This document shows, piece by piece, positions 37,288-48,530 of a stretch of DNA of 64,000 nt. The notes beneath the pieces are model-generated. The model saw only the letters and a program-made list of their open reading frames with translations. It was not told the DNA's origin and ran no database searches. Source of the DNA: Erpobdella octoculata (Eukaryota; Annelida; Clitellata; Hirudinida; Erpobdellidae); the NCBI GenBank assembly GCA_963978895.1, contig OZ022242.1, forward strand, positions 28,653,924 to 28,717,923, read 5' to 3'. The translations under genes and the position numbers were made by a program. The stretch's first letter is position 1. Every line of letters begins with the position of its first letter.

Positions 37288-39262
37288 TAGAAATGGGAAT
37301 CGAACCGAACCCGAACCGAACACACCGAACTCGAACCATACTTTTTACCGAACCGAACCGAACCCGAACTCTGTTTCGCTCGGAACGAACCGAACCGGAA
37401 CGAACCCATGCTAAATTCATCAAACCTATTTTTTTAAATATAAATTATGACTATGAAATATTCTTGAAAGAAAAATCGTTATTTTTTTCTGTATTTAAAA
37501 TCGCTGTTATTGTTTGTCTTATGGAAGCCTATGCACATCTTTGGTGTAATGTCTACTTTCTTTTAGTGGGGCGGCTAACTGATCAAAAACCCCTTCATCG
37601 TGCAAACGCTATTGACAAGCAAATAAATTACATATTTTTAATCAGAAAAATGTGCTTGTAATTACCTGATATCGCCACATTCTGGGAAATTTAGAAAAAA
37701 AATCATCTTTTTTGGTCCCGCTCCTGTATGAATAGCGTATTATCACAGGCGATCAAACTGGCGAAAAAATTCAAATATTTTGTTTTTTTTTGTTGGTTTG
37801 CATATGTTTAATATTAAGAATAAAGAAAACAAGAAAAAATAGATTAATAATTAAATTTTGAGTGAGTAGACCTACGGAAAGAGACACGCACTTGAGGCAC
37901 TCGTTTCCATAGGTCTACTTACTCAAAATTAAATTATTCATCTATTTTTCTTGTTTTCTTCATTCTCCATATTAAACATATGCAAACCAACAAAAAAAAC
38001 CAATATTCAAATTTTTCGCCAGTTTGACCGCCTGTGATAATACGCTATTCATACAGGAGCGGGACCAAAAAGGTATTTTTTTAAAATTTTACAGAACGTG
38101 GCGATATCAGGTAATTACAAATATGTAATTGTTTTGCTTGTTTTTGTTTGTCAATTGAGAAAAAAAATCACCTTTTTTGGTCCAACTCTTATATGAATAG
38201 CGTATTCATAGATATATCTATGAGCGTATTATCACAGGCGATCAAACTGGCAAAAAAATCAAATCTTTTGTTTTTTTTGTTGGTTTGCATATGTTTAATA
38301 TACAGAATAAAAAAACAAGAAAAAATATATGAATATTTAAATTTTGAGTGAGTAGACGAGACACGTACTTGAGGCAGAAGTCATGTCTAGTTTCCGTAGG
38401 TTTACTTACTCAAAATTTAATTATTCGTCTATTTTTTTTTGTTTTCTTCATTCTTTATATTAAACATATGCAAATCAGCCAAAAAAACAAAATATTTTAA
38501 TTTTTTTCGCCAGTTTGATCGCCTGTGATAATATGCTATTCATACAGGAGCGGGACCAAGAAAGGTGATTTTTTTTCTCAATTTTACAGAATGTGGCGAT
38601 ATCAGGAAATTACAAGCATATTTTTCTGATTACAAATATGTAATTTTTTTGCTTGTCAATAGCGTTTGCACGATGTTGCAGTTAGCTGCCCCACTATTTC
38701 TCGCGTAGCTTATTACACCGTGCGGTCGTGTTGCTTGAATTACCTATTTCGTTGTTTGTTGTATTTATTATATAGAACAACTTAAATAATATGGCAAATA
38801 CTAATAAGTTAGCAAACGGTTCTAAATGGAGCAAGCAAAAGCTGGATACGTTTGTTACAGAAGGAAAGGCACGTTTAGTGTCAGCAACATGACTATGAGT
38901 GAGCGAAGAGCTCGAATGAGTACAGAAACATTAAAAATGTATTTTTTTTAAACACAATTTGGAACCTTCGTTTTTTTAAATGTTTTGAATTAATAAACTG
39001 ACTGTTTTTTAATGCAATTATCATCGAATCTAGCTTGAGCCATAGCTATCCCAAACCAAACCCGAACTTTAACAACTAGCGAACCGAACCGAACTCGAAC
39101 TGTAAGCACTACCGAACCGAACCGAACCCGAACTGTAACCACTACCGAACCGAACCGAACCCGAACTGTAACCACTAGCGAACCAAACCGAACCCGAACT
39201 ATAGCCACTACCGAACCGAACCGAACCCGAACTCTTATATTAGGGTTCGATTCCCAACTCTA
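37288..39262 (+). mobile_element. Internally deleted hAT element with CGAACC-repeat arms
   Basis: Ends TAGAAATGGGAATCGAACC and TAGAGTTGGGAATCGAACC (other strand) are flanked by a perfect duplication GTTTGAAG (37280-37287 and 39263-39270). Both arms are runs of CGAACC/CCGAAC words; the right arm has five ~36-bp units. A frame at 38791 starts MANTNKLANGSKWSKQKLD, and ~80 bp on another frame reads FSVSNMTMSERRARMSTETL, resembling a hAT dimerisation-domain end, so the middle of a transposase seems deleted. Two ~480-bp palindromes (37660-38130 and 38150-38640) fill the interior. Confidence 0.85.
37660..38640. repeat. Two consecutive large palindromes
   Basis: GATATCGCCACATTCTG ... GATCAAACTGGCGAAAAAAT at 37665-37780 is mirrored at 37990-38110 around a centre near 37895 (GTAGACCTA / TAGGTCTAC). 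The unit is repeated at 38155-38640 around a centre near 38370. The arms are ~230 bp and nearly perfect; the second copy has an extra TATGAATAGCGTATTCATA segment. Confidence 0.8.
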
Positions 39263-39329
39263 GTTTGAAGGCTTCAAGCAACTCTTAGCAAATCTATTTT
39301 ACGTTTTATGGGCTAAAATAAGTTAAGAG

Positions 39330-39505
39330 TGGAAAAGAAAAAATGAGCGCGAGCGGGAACGGAAACGGGAGAGCAAGCGGGAACGGACACGGGAGAGCAA
39401 GCGGGAACGGAAACGGGAGAGCAAGCGGGGAAGGAAACGGGAGCAAGAGAGAAAAATGATAAAAAACCTCTGAAAACCCCAAGCAACGCCGGGTAACCCC
39501 GCTAA
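39330..39505 (+). mobile_element. Helitron family 2, 3' end
   Basis: GAGCGGGAAC / GGAAACGGGAGAGCAAGC words repeat four times, then AAAACCTCTGAAAACCCC, a hairpin-like AAGCAACGCCGGG and CCCCGCTAA before T. This is the Helitron CTRR|T end on the plus strand. The 5' part is absent. Confidence 0.65.
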
Positions 39506-39659
39506 TACTATATAAATGAAAAAAATATTTTTAGTGTAAAATTAATATCGCAATCATCATCATTATTTTTATTATTATTATCAAAAAAAGCTGTTTATAA
39601 AAATGTCTCAAAAGCTGCTAGCAGAACAATAGTCAGTTAAATGTTGAATGATAGGAATA

Positions 39660-40277
39660 CATTATAAGGTAGATGATGTTTTGAATAGATGAGTTTTTAA
39701 CTTTTTTTCTAAAAGAAGAGAGAGTGAAATTTGGATCACGAAGATCTGTTGAGAGATTGTTCCAGGCAGTTGGGGAGCAAATTGCAAATGGCCGCGGACC
39801 GATTGTCACAGTATTGGTGCGCTAGACACACAACCATCTGGCAGCCGTTGATCGTAAACCTGGTCACCTTTCAATCGTACCAACCGGGATGAAATAATTC
39901 GTAAGATAAGGAGGTGCACACCCGTGTTGGCACCGAAAAGCCAGCACACAGAGTTTGAAAATGACTCGGGCAGGAATGTCGAGCCAGTAAAGTCGCGTAG
40001 AGATCACATGAGTCACGCGGGCCCTCAGAGGAAGCATGAGGATGAGGCGTGTAGCAGCTCTCATGACGCCGGACAGCCGACCAAGAAGACACTTCGAAGC
40101 ACTACCGAAGAGTCCGTTACAATAGTCAAGTCTAGACAAGACCATTGCGCGAGCCAGGGCGTGGCATGAGTCGATAGTCAGAGATTGGTGAATCGAGCAA
40201 AGCTGACGAAAGTGAAAATAGCATGTTCTTGTCAGTCGGTTGACATGATCAATTAGAAAATAATTAAAGATACTCAA
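39660..40277 (-). pseudogene. CR1/L2-like LINE, C-terminal part of RT protein
   Basis: The minus strand reads IDHVNRLTRTCYFHFRQLC, LSRLDYCNGLFGSA, RLSGVMRAATRLILMLP, RLYWLDIPARVIFKLCVLAF and, after stops, GPRPFAICSPTAWNNLSTDL. These are the thumb/C-terminal blocks of CR1/L2-like proteins. It begins where the LINE at 13556-14498 stops but cannot be the same copy. Dead fragment. Confidence 0.85.
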
Positions 40278-40279
40278 TA

Positions 40280-41780
40280 ATTTAAATAAAATTGGTATAA
40301 AAACAATATTCCATTGTGAATAAAAATATCCTAATATATATGAATTATCGAATTGACGTCAAAAACTTCAGATTGATAAAAATACGTGAAATTGTTAAAT
40401 GTGGAATTCAAAATTTGTTGTCTTTGAATTAAATAAACAATGACGTAATGATGCATAGATTTTTTAAGCTGAGCGTTAAAATGAAGAATTAAAATTTTTT
40501 GAGCGTGACCATTTCAAAATTAATGTTTGGTCAAGAGTCTTGATGACGGGAAATGGGTTTGTGCTCAGACAGATAGAAAAACAGAAAGGCAAAGTTAATA
40601 TAAAAGATTAAAAAATCAGGCACATCAACATGACTAACTGGCAAAAAACTATCAACCAAGTAGTCCATAACCCATTCATCAATCAAATATTGTGCTACTA
40701 TTTGAGTATCTAGCTTTTGCTGTTTTAAAGGCAAACCACATGTACCATCACCAGGTGGACATTAGCGATAAAAAAATATCAGCTTTATTAGCAATATACA
40801 CAAAAAAGTTTTTCGGAGCCTCTAACTAGAGATGGCAAGATGGGAATCGAACCCAACTAAAATAAAATAATTCAAGAGAAGTAAACCTATAAAAAGCAAA
40901 AAATAAGGTGGGGTATAAAGCAAATCCTCTTTGGAAACACTTTCTTGGCTACTTTTTTTTCGCTTCTGTATCTCTGTAGATGAAGGAAAAAAATCGACGT
41001 TATTGTTTTCATAAGTAACGGTATATATTATAGCTAATAATAAATAATGGATAGTATCGTTATTTTTTCTCCATTAAAAAATCGATATATCTAAAAGTAA
41101 AATTAGAATATTATATGATACTAATGGGCAGTTATGCTTTCCTAAATTTTACCAGGGGGCTCGCATTCCCAGTGAATATTTTCTAACATTATTTTTAACA
41201 TTAATATTCCCATTGAATTATTATTTGGATGAATAGCACACTAGCTGATGAATATTAAACTATCAGGAGAAACAATTTATCGTTTATATCCACTTTCATT
41301 TTGTTTGCTTATTTAAAAGACACAAAATTATTTACATAAACTAAAATTCTCAAATTTCATATATTCATACATATTATTTTAAATAATTAAATCACAGAAA
41401 ATATTTCCAAATAGCTTCTTGATTTTCACTATATTTCTTCAAGTTGGATTTTTCACCCTGGTATCCTCAATCAGCTTGTTACATAGGGAGCTGCGTTCCA
41501 AGTGTTCAGTCCGCGACCAATTAAGAGAAAGCTTAGGCAGAGGAGACGGGAAGCAAATGCCTCTCAACTGTTGGGCGTCCATAATTTTCGGGCAATCAGG
41601 AGTATGAGATAAAATCAAGAACAAAATTTTGGTAACAGTGACTAGCCCACAAAACCGACAATGAGATTAAATGAAAGTAATTTTCCTGATTAACAGGGGG
41701 ATCGCACGAACCATAGCATTTACATCAGGGGGTTCGCTCAAACCCCTGCGAACCCCCCAGGAAAGCACTACTGCTAAGGG
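40280..41780. other. AT-rich stretch with one hAT-like terminus
   Basis: ATGGGAATCGAACCCAAC near 40840 matches the end of the hAT at 37288, but no second end was found. No exon of the downstream ZW10 gene was recognised here. Confidence 0.35.
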
Positions 41781-41971
41781 GGTACCCGGCGTTGCCCGGG
41801 GTTTTTAGAGGTTTTTCTGACGCGTGTCTCCTTCGCTCCCGCTTCCGGTCGTTATCCGTTCCCTTCGCTTTCCCGCTCACTCTTTCGCTCTCAGTTACCC
41901 CCCTCTTAGATCCGATTCTGCAAACATACATACATACATACATACATACATACATACATAGATACATACAT
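41781..41971 (-). mobile_element. Helitron family 2, truncated 3' half abutting ZW10
   Basis: Plus-strand ACCCGGCGTTGCCCGGGG is the inverted 3' hairpin. It is followed by TTTTTAGAGGTTTTTCT, GC-rich CCCGCT words, AGATCCGATTCTGCA and (CATA)n up to 41970. The ZW10 coding frame starts directly after the microsatellite. Confidence 0.75.
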
Positions 41972-41972
41972 C

Positions 41973-43136
41973 GGCGGTTTTGATGATGATGGCGATGCGG
42001 AAGAGGCCGTTGGAGAAAGTTTCGGTGATGATAACGACGATAACGATAGTTTGGAGAAAGGAGTCAGCAGAAAAAAAGTTGCCGCTAAAGGAAGCGATTC
42101 TCAATTGTCATCGAATGCTGAATTACAGAATGGTTGCCTGTACGACTTCATCGAACGATGCGTGACATCTGTCGGACGGGTGAAAATTCCGTCGTGCTCC
42201 GTCAGTTCATGTTCTTGCGACTTCGTGAAACTGTTGTACACGATTTTACGCGAAGCACAATCCTGCCATCCGTCTGTTGCCGTTTTGTTGCAATCGTCTA
42301 TCAACAATGTTGCTCAATGTTTTCTCGATCTTGTCTCCAATCATCAACACACTAACATGCCGTTATTCGAAGCATTAATCCACAACAGTTGTCTTTTTGT
42401 AGCTCAACATCTCAACATGATCGGCAAAATCTTCTCCCGTCTCCTTTCGACGCTGCCAGTGGAATCGGCGGAGCAGAAGCTGGCGAACGAGAAGAATTTG
42501 AAGAGAATAAGAAACCAACTGAAGGGGATGGCTCATCAGATATTCTCCGATGCCATCGATAAGCAGAAGAAATCTATTCTTGCTGTTCTATCTTCTAATG
42601 CAGCAGGATTTGCGTGTTCGGCTGACGACGAAGGAATGGAATTGAAAATTTCCATGCAGAAAGCTTTAGATTTGATTGAAGAAGTTTCAACTTCATGGTC
42701 TTCAGTTCTCTCTTTCTCTCTCTATTTTATAAGCATTGGGATGTTGTTGGAAGTATCGGAAGTCGTGAAACTGGTGCTTGGTGTCGTTGAATTCAGCGAG
42801 GATGATTGCAACGTGTTGAGAGATGTCCTCGCTATCATCATCATCACCTCTCCATCTTTCTTCTTAAAAATATCTTCACCTTCGTTAAATGTCCAGCTGC
42901 TATTACATGATTATGTCTCGAGCTGGATGAAACTGACAGAACTTCACCTTCTTCTCGGGTCTAGTCTCAACGACATCAGGGATCGATGGTCATCGGGACT
43001 CGGCCCCCTATCACTCCATTTCACTGCTGACCAAGTCGTCGGACTTGTTCGAGCGATATTCGAGACAACTTCGAAGAGAGAAGTCATCGTTCAAGAAATT
43101 CTTTCAAATCTTTCTGTTCACGTAACGCCTTCATGA
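41973..43136 (+). CDS. ZW10: ZW10 homologue, C-terminal coding exon
   Basis: The open frame begins by 41973 (an acidic GGFDDDGDAEEAVGES stretch) and ends at TGA 43134-43136. The C-terminal 100 residues match ZW10 closely: WMKLTELHLLLGSSLNDIRD, DRWSSGLGPLSLHF and QVVGLVRAIFETTSKRE. Upstream, HNSCLFVAQHLNMIGKIF and SAEQKLANEKNLKRIRNQLK fit the mid/C-terminal helices. ZW10 acts in the RZZ complex at kinetochores and in the NZR Golgi-ER tether. About 390 residues lie in one uninterrupted frame; the N-terminal half is not upstream in the window, where a truncated Helitron abuts. The frame is intact, so it may be a real last exon, a retrocopy or a captured fragment. An R2/HERO-like element begins ~40 bp after the stop. 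Confidence 0.85.
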   Translation, partial: GGFDDDGDAEEAVGESFGDDNDDNDSLEKGVSRKKVAAKGSDSQLSSNAELQNGCLYDFIERCVTSVGRVKIPSCSVSSCSCDFVKLLYTILREAQSCHPSVAVLLQSSINNVAQCFLDLVSNHQHTNMPLFEALIHNSCLFVAQHLNMIGKIFSRLLSTLPVESAEQKLANEKNLKRIRNQLKGMAHQIFSDAIDKQKKSILAVLSSNAAGFACSADDEGMELKISMQKALDLIEEVSTSWSSVLSFSLYFISIGMLLEVSEVVKLVLGVVEFSEDDCNVLRDVLAIIIITSPSFFLKISSPSLNVQLLLHDYVSSWMKLTELHLLLGSSLNDIRDRWSSGLGPLSLHFTADQVVGLVRAIFETTSKREVIVQEILSNLSVHVTPS

Positions 43137-43173
43137 ACAACCGCTTGGTCCTTCCTTCCTTCCTTTCTTTCTT

Positions 43174-43290
43174 CCGCCCTCCCGTGGTAGCGTCAAAAAA
43201 AGGGCCGAAACGCTGGGAGGGTCTTCCTCTGAAGACCTCTGACGAACTTGCTCGAAGAAGAGTTTTTACATACATTTCATGGGCATTAGC
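43174..43290 (+). promoter_or_regulatory. Conserved structured 5' leader of the R2/HERO-like element
   Basis: CCCTCCC (43179) pairs with GGGAGGG (43216), AGCGT with ACGCT inside it, and a second hairpin GGTCTTC/GAAGACC follows, then CTCTGACGAACTTGCTCGAA. The inverted copy at 48429-48530 is almost identical including the paired bases, while the inner loop varies. R2-type elements often carry a 5' ribozyme; whether this is one is unproven. Confidence 0.55.
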
Positions 43291-43448
43291 CATCGGACAC
43301 TAAGGAAAGACTGAGGGGCGCTCGGGGAAGACCGAGTGGCACCGGGAAAGACCGAGACATCTTAAAGAGACAAGAACTACGGGTGTCTTGGCCTGGCTAG
43401 CCGAGGCACAGTTCCGTCTTCGAATGCTACGTCTACAACAAAAGAAGT

Positions 43449-46157
43449 ATGCCCCCTGAGCTCTTACCGAAGGGGGGGGGAGAGAATGATGAGCTCATCA
43501 ATGGACTACAGGATGATGAACCGGCTTTTCCAAGGAACCCTGATGGGGGTTTGCCCGTGTTGTGTTGGTGTGGAAAAAGTTTTAAGACAGTCCGAGGAAT
43601 GAAAGTTCACAGAACAAAAATGGGATGTCTTCCCGCTTCTGTTCGCCGCCCATTATCTCTCAGTGCGGGCTCAGTTTCGTCGGCTCAAGAAATTCCAGAA
43701 CCCATCCATACTCCACAGATTGCTTTCGACGGAGGAACTGAATGTGTTTGTGGAAGAAGATTTAAGTCAATTCGCGGAATGAATGTTCATAAAACTAAAA
43801 TGGGTTGTCAAACTGCTATCAATCAACGCTCTGCATCAACCAAGGAAAACTCCGCCTCGCTAATTGCGAGCCAGTCCCAAGCCTGGAGAAAGGAGGAGGG
43901 AAAAGTTAAAAGGATCAAATTCTGATCCACGACAGGAAGTACTTAAGTGCTTCCTACATACAGCCATTAGAGTCTTAAAACACCTGGTGTAAAGGACTAT
44001 AAACTATCATAAAAAAAAAAAAAAATCAACCAAGGAAGCAGGTAACACGTCTGACTACGCCGGGCCGGAAGCTAACCACAGCCCCGACAAAGTCTCCGAT
44101 TCAGAAGCAGATGTAAATTCAGAACCCAAGACAAGAATTAAATTTCCGAAAGCAATTGACAATTCAGCTTGGTCAACATTAGACTTGGAGTTGACGAGAT
44201 TACTCAAAGCCCAGTTGAGGAAGAATTCACAACTCGATATGAAAACCTCAGAAATTATCTACAAAAAATGCTTTGATTCATTTGGTGTGGTCCAGAAAAA
44301 CCCGGTTCACACGCATGCAGTGGTATCCAGACGGCAGAGAGAAATTGAAAAATTTAAGAAGGAGCGAAAGAAACTTAGGAGACAATGGAGAATCGCAGAG
44401 GGGGTCGAAAAAGTTGGTCTGTCTGAACTGTGGCGGGATGTAAAAAATCGGCTCCGGGCTCCCAGGGTTGCAGAAAGACTCCGGAAAAAGAAAAGTGAGC
44501 AAAAGAAAGCCAGGTGCAAATTCATGGAAAATCCATTTTGCTTCGGAAAAGGTTTGCTGGATCCACCAAAATCTGGTACTCTTCGAGCGACAAAACAAGA
44601 ATTAGATGATCACTTCCGTTTGGCGTTCGGGGATTTTCTTGGCGATTCAGAGCTGCCGGAAAGAACCGATTTTCCCGAAGTACAGTTGCCGAAAGTGGCT
44701 TTCGACGGTGGAGAGATAAAGATGAATGAAGTATCTCAGTTTCTAAAAAAAAAGAGGAACAAATCTGCCCCAGGTCCCAACGGCATTCCATGTTTGTTAT
44801 ACAAGAGATGTCCAGGCGTGCAAAAGCTGCTCTACAACCGTTTAAAGATTGCATGGCGATCTAGATGCGTAGATAGAAAATGGCAAAAGGCGGAGGGAGT
44901 TTTCATCCCCAAAGAAAAAGATTTGGTCAATATCAACCAATTCCGACCAATCTCACTTTTGAACGTGGAGGGAAAAATATTTTTCGCTGTTCTGGCCAAG
45001 AGGCTCACGGATTTTGCAATTTGTGATGAGTACATTGACAGATCCATGCAGAAAGGAGGAGTCCCCGGAGTACCGGGATGTATCGAGCACTCATCCATGA
45101 TTTTGGAGGCCATCAAAAGAGCAAAACAAAACCAACTCAGCCTACATGTGGTCTGGCTTGATTTAGCAAACGCGTACGGGACTGTTCGCCATCAATTGCT
45201 CTGGAAGACACTCAAAAGGCACAATGTTCCGAAATTCCTCATCGATGTTCTGCAACAGTATTTTCGCCGTTTTAGGCTACGTGTGTCAACATCGACGTGC
45301 TCCACAGAGTGGTTCAACTTGCGGGTCGGAATTGCTATGGGGTGTTCAATTCTCCCATCCTATTTGTTCTGGCTATGCAATTATTGCTCGGTTCGGTTGC
45401 ATCTCGGGTTCAGGATGTTTACCTGGGAAAAGGAATTTTCACGCCATCAATAAAAGCCTTCATGGACGACAATACTCTTTTTTATCTTGAATCACTGCGG
45501 CGAAATGCGCCGCATTCTTCAAAATTTCAACGACTTGTTGTCCTGGCGTGGAATTAAGTTCAAGCCAACCAAATCGAGAAGCCTTTCTTTGCGACATGGA
45601 GAGATTGATGGTTTTGTCTCATTCTTGGTGGCTGGTTGCGAAATCCCAACAATCCAGCAAGAGCCTGTGAAAAGCTTGGGAAGATGGTACAACGTCTCCA
45701 TGAATGATGTGAGTCAGAGCAGCATCGTTCTGCAGGGCTTGGTTGAGGACCTGAGGAAAATTAATTCAACCGAGTTGCAGGGAAAGTTCAAGGTATGGCT
45801 GGTACAGTTTGTTTTGATACCGAGGTTGATATGGCCATTAACAATCTATGAGATATGTTTATCTCACGTGAAGCGAATGGAAAAGAAAATGAACTGCTGT
45901 ATTCGGAAATGGCTAGGACTTCCACCGGCGTTAACAATTTTAGCTCTATATAGTAAGACAGCTAAGTTAGCTCTTCCATTCAAGTCCCTATTAGAAGAGT
46001 ACAAGATTAGCAAGATACGGACACAGTTGATGCTGGACAACTCTTCAGACCAATGTATCGTGAATGTGGGCGCATCAGTTGGATCGGGAAAAGGCTGGAC
46101 TGCAGGGAGGGACATCTGTGAAGCCGAGGAATCTTTGCAATGGTCTGAAAAGCTCGG
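43449..46157 (+). pseudogene. R2/HERO-like non-LTR retrotransposon, copy A (5' part), broken
   Basis: The protein starts MPPELLPKGGG and has two zinc fingers of form C-x-C-x12-H-x5-C (C39, C41, H54, C60 and C99, C101, H114, C120), ending MKVHRTKMGC and MNVHKTKMGC. A SINE splits the frame at 43848. After it the same frame resumes (STKEAGNTSDY) into the RT: KSAPGPNGIPCLLYK, FIPKEKDLVNINQFRPISLL, VVWLDLANAYGTV, then a frameshift near 45353, the catalytic AFMDDNT near 45460, another shift near 45490, and KFKPTKSRSLSLRHG and GKFKVWLVQFVLIPRLIWPL. It ends at 46157, before the nuclease, at an inverted junction with copy B. Family assignment rests on the fingers, the FMDD motif and the nuclease of fragment C. 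Confidence 0.9.
43848..44025 (+). mobile_element. 178-bp poly-A SINE with 12-bp target duplication
   Basis: TCAACCAAGGAA occurs at 43836-43847 and again at 44026-44037. The insert starts AACTCCGCCTCGCTAATTGC and ends in 15 A. Removing it restores the zinc-finger-to-RT reading frame of copy A. Its head also occurs at 36790 and 30249. Confidence 0.92.
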
Positions 46158-48530
46158 ACATACATTGATCTAATAAGGAACAATAGCCGCACCAGAGCAT
46201 AGCGCCATATATCTTCTTATGAGGGAGACCGCTGAACTGTCTCCTCCCACTTGGTCCAGTCGCCTTGCTGTGACTATTGTGCGTTATTCACAACTCTCTC
46301 GCTTTCTATTGCTTGCCGTCTGTCCTGAACAATCAAGTTTGATTTCTCTTGGACGTTTGCCTTTGACCACCAGACATGGTGATTCTATCCGACACCATGC
46401 GGCCCCAACTGAACTGCTCCAGTTTTTTCAGTCCACTGAAGAGAAACTGTGGCATTCTCTATTTCAACTCCAGCATTCCATTTAGTTCCTGAAACTAGAG
46501 TTGGTTTTACTTCAGCGACTCTCTGATCTTTTGAATTATCGAGCATCATTTGAGTTGTCAATTTGCTGATCTTGAAATTCTCAATAAAAGACCGCAATGG
46601 AAGTCTCAGCTTGGCGGTTCTGTTTAGAGAGCCACAGACGTCAATCCCGGAGGCAGACCCAACTATTGGCGTGTAAAACGAGCTATCTTTCTTTCTAGTT
46701 TCATAGACCGTCAGTGGCCAAAGCAGTCCTGGCACTAAAACAAATTGAAAAATCCATATTTTGAACCTGCTCTGAAGCGGAGGAGCATTAATACTTTCCA
46801 TGGAGACAGTTGGAGAATAGAAACACCCTGATCAACATCATTCAGGGGTTTACAGTATCATCTCCCAAGACTTTTCACCGGTTTGTCGTTAACTGTTGGA
46901 ATCTTGTAACCATCAACAGAGAAATCGGTATATTCGTCCATTTTACCGCGACGTAGGGAGAGACTTCTCGATTTAGATGCTTTAAAACTCATTCCGCACC
47001 ATATGAGTTAATCGCTGAAAACATCGAGAGTTCGTCTCATTGAAATACATTATTCAAAATTATTGTTGTGTCGTCCATGAAAGCTCTCGGAGGTGGCATG
47101 AAAATACCGCGACCAACATAAACATCTTTTACTTCTGCACCAACTGAATTTAGAAGTAGCTGCCTTGCTTGCACGAACAATATGGGTGAAATAGAGCACC
47201 CCATGGCAATACCGACCTGAAGACGAAACCATTTGGTTGAACACGTCTTTGTCGATAATCTCAGGTCAAAATCTTGAAAATACTGTCGTAGAATATCTAT
47301 AACGAACTTTGGAACATGGTGTATCGTCAAAGCTCTCTAAATCAGCTGGTGACGGACCGCTCCATATGCGTTCGCAAGATCAAGCCAAACGACATGCAAA
47401 CTGAGTCGATTTTGTTTTGCTCTTTTTATAGACTCCCAGGTCATGGTAGAATGCTCGATGCAACCTGGAACACCAGGAATTCCTCCTTTCTGAATCGACT
47501 TGTCTATGTAATTGTTTTGAGTTAGATAGCTCGTCAGCCACTTGGCAAGCACAGCCAAAAATATTTTTCCTTCAACATTAAGAAAAGAAATTGATCTGAA
47601 CTGCTTGATGTCGCTTGAATCTTTCTCTTTTGGTATGAAAATGCCTTCAGCTTTTTGCCACTCTTTATCAACAGACCCGGACGTCCAAGCGGACTTGAGC
47701 ACTGGATGTAAAACTTTCAACACACCTGGACATTTCTTATACACTAGGTATGGTACACCATTTGGTCCTGGAGCAGATCTATTTCTTGTTTTTCGGAGGA
47801 ATTGGGTAATGTCGAAAACTGAAAACAAATCAATCAATCAAATCAAATTTATTTAACGCCAATGTCGTTGAAGAAAATTTTCGGAAGAGGAATCACTGAT
47901 CTTTCACCTAGTTCTTTGTCACCCAAGGGATCAATGAAAGCAGCTCGAAAGTGATGATCAAGTTGTCTTCACTGACTTGCAGAGTACCTGACTTTGGAGG
48001 ATTAAGCAAGCTTTTACCATAACGGAATGGATCTCTGACAAACTGGAATGTTGCCTTCCTTTGTTCATTTTTCTTTACTCGGAAACGTTCTGTTTGCAAA
48101 AGTGCACACAATCGTTGCCTCAAATCATGTCGTAATGGTGAGAGCCCTGGTTTCTCGTTGTATGGAGCTCTCTTCCACTGTTGTCGAAGTCGTTGGTTTT
48201 TCTTTTTGAGTCTAGAAATTTCTCGTTGTCGTCTTGAAATAGGAGTTTTTTCTCGCCTCTGTCCGCGAGAAATTTGTCCTTTGAACCGAACATTTCTAAA
48301 CACTTGTTCTAAATGGTGTCAGTTTCATTTTTCACTGAAAACATTTGAAGTTCTTTCATCTGCACTTTGAGAAGCTTGGAAATTATCTCGTCAATCTTCG
48401 ACGTATATATGTATGTATGTGTGTGAGAACTCTTCTTCGAGCAAGTTCGTCAGAGGTCTTCAGAGGAAGACCCTCCCAGCGTTTCGGCCCTTTTCCTGAC
48501 GCTACCACGGGAGGGCGGGCCACGACCGTT
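46158..48530 (-). pseudogene. R2/HERO-like retrotransposon, copy B (inverted)
   Basis: On the minus strand: 5' leader at 48530-48429, then directly the pre-RT basic region (SRRQREISRLKKKNQRLRQQ), so the zinc-finger part is deleted. The RT reads RNRSAPGPNGVPYLVYKKCP, FIPKEKDSSDIKQFRSISFL, VVWLDLANAYGAV, VGIAMGCSISPILF and AFMDDTTI near 47070. The C-terminal part (KIWIFQFVLVPGLLWPL, IENFKISKLTTQMMLDNSKD) runs on through QQGDWTKWEE to FLIRSMY near 46162, where it meets copy A tail to tail. Several stops. A (TCAA)n-plus-GCG tail fragment is inserted at 47828-47870. Confidence 0.85.
47828..47870. repeat. LINE/SINE tail fragment
   Basis: (AATC)n, then AAATTTATTTAACGCC: the same tail type as at 33257, interrupting the RT frame of copy B. 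Confidence 0.5.

Noticed and set aside
41439..41624. Minus-strand frame of 61 codons upstream of ZW10
   Set aside because: It faintly recalls a LINE C-terminus (LNWSRTEHLERSSLC), but no motif is decisive and there is no neighbouring LINE sequence.
43230..43280. Classical hammerhead ribozyme in the R2/HERO-like leader (CTGACGA followed by GAAG)
   Set aside because: The stem II and GAAA elements do not line up in hammerhead order; kept only as an unclassified structured leader.
44278..44854. Minus-strand frames across the R2/HERO-like RT
   Set aside because: Shadows of the plus-strand RT frame, which carries the conserved motifs.
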